Source: an uncultured Lachnospiraceae bacterium (GTDB lineage: Bacteria > Bacillota > Clostridia > Lachnospirales > Lachnospiraceae). From it: a DNA stretch of 15,923 nucleotides. Made by a program: the position numbers and the translations under genes. Positions 13,136 through 15,923 of this stretch are shown piece by piece; the stretch's first letter is position 1; the number at the start of each line of letters is the position of its first letter. The notes beneath the pieces were generated by a model, which worked only from the letters and a program-made list of their open reading frames with translations, did no database searches and was not told where the DNA came from. Location: assembly GCA_910578885.1 (NCBI GenBank), contig CAJTSH010000056.1:1-15923 (forward strand), read 5' to 3'.

Positions 13136-13651
13136 ATGGAAGGTAAAACAAGGCGGGAGCAGATTATTGAATTGCTAAATAAGAGCAGCGTGCCGTTGTC
13201 AGGATCGGAGCTGGCGAAGCTGTTGGGAGTCAGCCGGCAGATTATTGTGCAGGATATTGCGTTGCTTCGGGCAATGGATAAGAATATTTTAAGTACCAAT
13301 AAGGGATATATCCTGTATGCTCCGGACCGGGAGAGCCGGAGAGCGAAGCGCACGATAGCGGTGAGCCATACGGATGATGAAATGAGAGACGAACTCTATA
13401 CGATTGTGGATTATGGCGGAAAGGTCTTAGATGTGGTGGTGGAGCATGACGTCTATGGACAATTGACCGGTGATCTGATTCTAAAGAATCGGCAGGATGT
13501 GGACGAATTTATGGAGAAGATTCATAACAGCAGTGACCAGTCCATGCTGACGCTGACCGGAGGGCATCATTTTCATACGATAGAGGCGGATTCGGAAATG
13601 ATTCTGGATGCAATTGAGCAGAAACTGAAAATCCGGGGATATGCGTTGTAG
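13136..13651 (+). CDS. niaR: Transcriptional repressor NiaR (171 aa)
   Basis: This is the niacin-responsive repressor of NAD synthesis and niacin uptake genes. An N-terminal winged HTH (residues 5-60; REQIIELLNKSSVPLSGSEL, AKLLGVSRQIIVQDIALLR) is followed by a 3H domain (about 73-171) named for its conserved histidines: SHTDDEMRDEL (H78), VEHDVYGQL (H104), and GGHHFHTIE (H144, H145, H147). H78, E86, H145 and H147 correspond, one residue offset, to the metal ligands I recall for the Thermotoga maritima protein, so metal binding looks intact. The ATG at 13136 has GGGAGG 5 bases upstream. It is not followed by a clear terminator; the next gene has its own promoter and a repeat of the candidate operator. 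Confidence 0.92.
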   Translation: MEGKTRREQIIELLNKSSVPLSGSELAKLLGVSRQIIVQDIALLRAMDKNILSTNKGYILYAPDRESRRAKRTIAVSHTDDEMRDELYTIVDYGGKVLDVVVEHDVYGQLTGDLILKNRQDVDEFMEKIHNSSDQSMLTLTGGHHFHTIEADSEMILDAIEQKLKIRGYAL

Positions 13652-13659
13652 GATTTTTG

Positions 13660-13687
13660 TTGACAAGAACGAAATCTGTGGTACACT
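13660..13687 (+). promoter_or_regulatory. Promoter of the membrane transporter gene
   Basis: A perfect -35 TTGACA (13660-13665) is followed by TACACT (13682-13687) at 16 bp; ACTATA one base on gives 17 bp. The strength of the promoter fits a gene kept off by a repressor. Confidence 0.7.
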
Positions 13688-13696
13688 ATACCTTGG

Positions 13697-13716
13697 CTGA
13701 CAAGACAGGTGAATAG
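13697..13716 (+). promoter_or_regulatory. Candidate NiaR operator, copy 2
   Basis: CTGACAAGACAGGTGAATAG differs from the copy at 12789-12808 at one position. Here it extends to an imperfect dyad, CTGAC at 13697-13701 with GTCAG at 13716-13720. It lies about 10 bp after the -10. Confidence 0.6.
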
Positions 13717-13798
13717 TCAGATATTGCAATAGTACATACATGGGACAAAAGAAATAAAATACGGTTTGTATGGAAGGGCACGAAGAAGGAGGAAATGT

Positions 13799-14866
13799 AT
13801 GGAGAAGTTTAAGGCGTTTTTAAAACGCAAGAACATTGAAATTTCAGCAAAAAGGTATGGAATTGACGCACTTGGAGCTATGGCGCAGGGACTTTTTGCC
13901 TCTCTGTTAATCGGAACTATTATCAGTACGATCGGAGAACAGGCGGGAATCGAGCTGCTGGTCACGATAGGTACATATGCTAAAGGGGTAACTGGCGCTG
14001 CAATGGCAATTGCGATCGGATTTGCGCTGCAATGTCCGCCGTTGGTGCTGTTTTCGCTGGCAGCAGTCGGATCAGCGGCAAATGCAACTGATGTTGCAGG
14101 AGCAGGAGGACCGCTTGCAGTCCTGATTGTTACGATATTTGCGGCAGAGATTGGTAAAGCAGTCTCGAAAGAGACAAAGATTGATATTATCGTTACACCG
14201 TTTGTCACCATTTTCGTTGGCGTGGGCTTAAGTCTCTGGTGGGGACCGGGAATCGGGGCTGTAGCAAGTGCAGTTGGTAATGCGATTATGTGGGCAACGG
14301 AGCTGCAGCCGTTTTTCATGGGAATTCTTGTCTCTGTAATTGTGGGCATAGCTCTGACGCTTCCCATCAGCAGTGCGGCGATTTGTGCGGCGCTGGGGCT
14401 GACAGGACTTGCCGGCGGTGCGGCGCTTGCGGGCTGCTCTGCACAGATGGTCGGTTTTGCGGTATTAAGTTTTAAAGAGAACAGATGGGGCGGTCTGTTT
14501 GCACAGGGACTCGGAACTTCTATGCTTCAGATGGGAAATATTGTAAAAAATCCGAGAATATGGATTCCGGCGACATTGGCGTCTGCAATTACAGGACCGA
14601 TCGCAACCTGTGTCTTTCAGATGCAGATGAATGGAGCGGCTGTAGCTTCCGGTATGGGAACCTGTGGATTGGTAGGACAGATCGGATTATATACCGGATG
14701 GGTCAGCGATGTGGCGGCAGGAACGAAGAGCCAAATTACGGCGTTCGATTGGCTGGGCATGCTGCTTGTCTGCTTTATCCTGCCGGGGGTACTGACTTGG
14801 CTGTTCGGTCTGCTTTTCCGTAAGGCAGGCTGGATTAAAGAAAATGACCTGAAGCTGGATTTATAA
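13799..14866 (+). CDS. PfoR/EIIC-like membrane protein, candidate niacin transporter (355 aa)
   Basis: This is a polytopic membrane protein (about nine hydrophobic segments) of the PTS_EIIC_2/PfoR type. A cytoplasmic N-terminus (MEKFKAFLKRKNIEISAKRY) leads into GIDALGAMAQGLFASLLIG. Small-residue-rich segments follow, including LALQCPPLVLF-like and GLTGLAGGAALAGCSAQMVG stretches. It has no IIA or IIB domain and no PTS partner nearby, so phosphotransfer is doubtful. Its promoter carries a copy of the element found before the niaR operon, so uptake of niacin or a related vitamin is the best inference. The ATG at 13799 has AAGGAGG (13786-13792) 6 bases upstream. PfoR was first described as a toxin regulator, a label that probably does not reflect function. 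Confidence 0.8.
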   Translation: MEKFKAFLKRKNIEISAKRYGIDALGAMAQGLFASLLIGTIISTIGEQAGIELLVTIGTYAKGVTGAAMAIAIGFALQCPPLVLFSLAAVGSAANATDVAGAGGPLAVLIVTIFAAEIGKAVSKETKIDIIVTPFVTIFVGVGLSLWWGPGIGAVASAVGNAIMWATELQPFFMGILVSVIVGIALTLPISSAAICAALGLTGLAGGAALAGCSAQMVGFAVLSFKENRWGGLFAQGLGTSMLQMGNIVKNPRIWIPATLASAITGPIATCVFQMQMNGAAVASGMGTCGLVGQIGLYTGWVSDVAAGTKSQITAFDWLGMLLVCFILPGVLTWLFGLLFRKAGWIKENDLKLDL

Positions 14867-14986
14867 TTAGGAATACCAAAGTTGCTGTTTACGCGGTGCG
14901 TGCATCATAACGAACCAAATGCTTGTGCAGAATTATTAAAAAAAATTTAAAACTGCGGTAAAAAATAACAAAAATCACAAAAAGTA
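14867..14986. other. AT-rich intergenic region, no gene seen
   Basis: No terminator hairpin with a U-tract is evident after the transporter gene. The region contains A-runs (about 14939-14945, 14960-14965) that would favour an upstream element for the promoter at 14987. Confidence 0.4.
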
Positions 14987-14995
14987 TGCTATAAT
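14987..14995 (+). promoter_or_regulatory. Extended -10 promoter of the alarmone synthetase gene
   Basis: TGCTATAAT is a perfect extended -10; the -35 position (AACAAA, 14967-14972) is poor, but A-tracts lie upstream. The start near 15002 leaves a leader of about 130 nt. That leader has a weak GAGGA/TCCTC hairpin (about 15018-15041) some bases before a seven-T run, and an overlapping ORF starting ATG at 15012. Confidence 0.6.
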
Positions 14996-15132
14996 TATAC
15001 TGTATTTCAATATGGCAGAGGAGGAGGCGTATCCGATTCCTCACAAAATAAAATTTTTTTGCATATTAAGTGCTTTATTTGCATATATTACTAGGCAGGG
15101 CAAATTTAAGATGGCATTTGGAGGAATCACAC

Positions 15133-15825
15133 ATGGAACTGACAGGAGAAGTAACAGGGGAAGGAATTGATAGTTGGAATACTGTAATTTTCTTATATAA
15201 TTCTGCGCTAAAGGAAGTTGGAACCAAGTTGGAGATATTAAATGACGAGTTTCAGCATGTACATCAATATAATCCAATTGAATACATAAAGTCCAGAATT
15301 AAGTCCCCGGAGAGTATTGTAAAGAAGCTGAAGCGATACGGATATGAGAGCACGATAGATAATATGGTGAATTATGTAAATGATATCGCCGGGATACGCA
15401 TTGTATGTTCGTTTACTTCTGATATTTACCGTATGGCGGCAATGATCGGGAAACAGAATGATTTAACCGTAGTTTCGATTAAGGATTATATCAAGCATCC
15501 GAAGCAGAGCGGTTATAAGAGTTATCATATGCTGGTGACGGTCCCGATTTTCTTGTCGGACCGGGTTGTGGATACGAAGGTAGAGATACAGATTCGTACA
15601 ATAGCGATGGATTTCTGGGCAAGTCTGGAGCATAAGATTTATTACAAATTTGAAGGGAATGCTCCGGATTATATCAGTCAGGATCTGCAGGAGTGCGCGG
15701 AGATTGTATCAATGCTGGATGCAAAGATGCTTTCGCTGAACGAGGCGATATTGGAAGCGAAAGCGGCACAGATGCAGGAGAGTGAATGGAAGCAGTTGGA
15801 GAAGGGGTTCAATAATAGAGTATAA
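15133..15825 (+). CDS. GTP pyrophosphokinase, small alarmone synthetase (230 aa)
   Basis: This is a single-domain RelA/SpoT synthetase that makes (p)ppGpp from ATP and GDP or GTP in the cytoplasm. There is no HD hydrolase, TGS or ACT domain. Synthetase motifs: SRIKSPESIVKKLKRYG (54-70; nucleotide-binding basic residues), NDIAGIRIVC (83-92; D84 metal site), IKDYIKHPKQSGYKSYHMLV (116-135; GYKSYH binds GTP) and KVEIQIRTIAMDFWASLEH (149-167; E151 and Q153 of the catalytic set). The C-terminal helical tail, rich in A, E and K, fits tetramer-forming RelQ/SasB proteins. GGAGG at 15120-15124 sits 8 bases before ATG 15133. It is monocistronic, with a terminator right after. SasB-type identity is likely but not certain. 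Confidence 0.93.
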   Translation: MELTGEVTGEGIDSWNTVIFLYNSALKEVGTKLEILNDEFQHVHQYNPIEYIKSRIKSPESIVKKLKRYGYESTIDNMVNYVNDIAGIRIVCSFTSDIYRMAAMIGKQNDLTVVSIKDYIKHPKQSGYKSYHMLVTVPIFLSDRVVDTKVEIQIRTIAMDFWASLEHKIYYKFEGNAPDYISQDLQECAEIVSMLDAKMLSLNEAILEAKAAQMQESEWKQLEKGFNNRV

Positions 15826-15829
15826 AAAG

Positions 15830-15870
15830 CGCCGCAAGAGTTCTGGATGGGAACTGTTGCGGCGTTTCTT
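15830..15870 (+). terminator. Strong intrinsic terminator of the alarmone synthetase gene
   Basis: CGCCGCAA (15830-15837) pairs with TTGCGGCG (15857-15864) and, inside a G/G mismatch, AGTTC (15839-15843) pairs with GAACT (15851-15855). TTTCTT follows. The group II intron-like sequence begins at the very next base. Confidence 0.9.
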
Positions 15871-15923
15871 GTGCGCCTAGCGGCGCACGTTTCTAACGGG
15901 TGAAAGTCCCCAATCCGCCCTAG
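15871..15923 (+). mobile_element. Probable 5' end of a group II intron (cut by window edge)
   Basis: The sequence begins GTGCG, the group II intron 5' consensus, folds at once into GTGCGCC/GGCGCAC (15871-15877/15882-15888), and continues with CTAACGGGTGAAAGTCCC (15893-15910), which resembles the start of domain I in many bacterial group II introns. It starts directly after an intrinsic terminator (15830-15870). Group IIC introns are known to insert just downstream of terminator hairpins, so the position supports the call and that class. The intron-encoded reverse transcriptase and the 3' end would lie beyond the window. Confidence 0.7.

Noticed and set aside
13799..14866. The transporter as a functional sugar PTS component.
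   Set aside because: No IIA or IIB domain or gene nearby, and its promoter shares the element found before niaR.
15871..15888. GTGCGCC/GGCGCAC as a second terminator hairpin after the alarmone synthetase.
   Set aside because: It is followed only by GTTTCT and then by group II intron-like sequence; a strong terminator already precedes it.

Overview
The window looks like a chromosomal segment of a low-to-mid GC Firmicute, most likely a Lachnospiraceae-type gut clostridium. The reasons are strong AGGAGG-type ribosome sites, sigma-A promoters (several with an extended TGnTATAAT -10), the dnaE-pfkA gene order, a NiaR repressor, a GTTTGAGA-type type II CRISPR repeat and a small alarmone synthetase. 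The species is an inference; no rRNA or other marker is present.

Bases 1-1301 are the accessory end. A short type II CRISPR array (four identical 36-bp repeats, three 30-bp spacers; 82-315) is read left to right. About 600 bp further on, the minus strand carries a sequence (929-956) that pairs with the first 28 nt of the repeat with one mismatch and only G:U wobbles otherwise. It lies just downstream of a minus-strand TATAAT, as expected for a tracrRNA anti-repeat. Between array and tracrRNA lies a compact type I toxin-antitoxin module of the Fst/par kind: a 32-codon membrane peptide on the minus strand (521-619), a convergent antisense RNA on the plus strand (about 407-492), a shared hairpin (449-484), and dispersed direct repeats that let the RNA cover the toxin start codon. 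No cas gene lies in the window; they may be to the left. A broken minus-strand reading frame (about 1000-1301) follows.

Bases 1302-3751 hold a structured 5' leader, an iron-dependent alcohol dehydrogenase, and a divergent pair of small HTH regulators. Bases 3875-6379 are a polar amino-acid ABC transporter operon whose binding protein has its two sequence halves in swapped order. Bases 6399-12744 are a membrane protein of unknown role, dnaE, pfkA and a SPOUT rRNA 2'-O-methyltransferase, closely spaced and ending in an intrinsic terminator.

Bases 12754-14866 are a likely niacin-responsive unit: a small conserved protein, the repressor NiaR, and a PfoR/EIIC-like membrane protein. A near-identical 20-bp element sits just downstream of both promoters and is a candidate NiaR operator. 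Bases 14987-15870 are a RelA/SpoT-domain small alarmone synthetase with a perfect-looking terminator. Directly after that terminator the sequence changes to what looks like the 5' end of a group II intron, cut by the window edge.

The most unusual content is the toxin-antitoxin module nested between a CRISPR array and its tracrRNA; next are the permuted binding protein and the paired NiaR-type sites.
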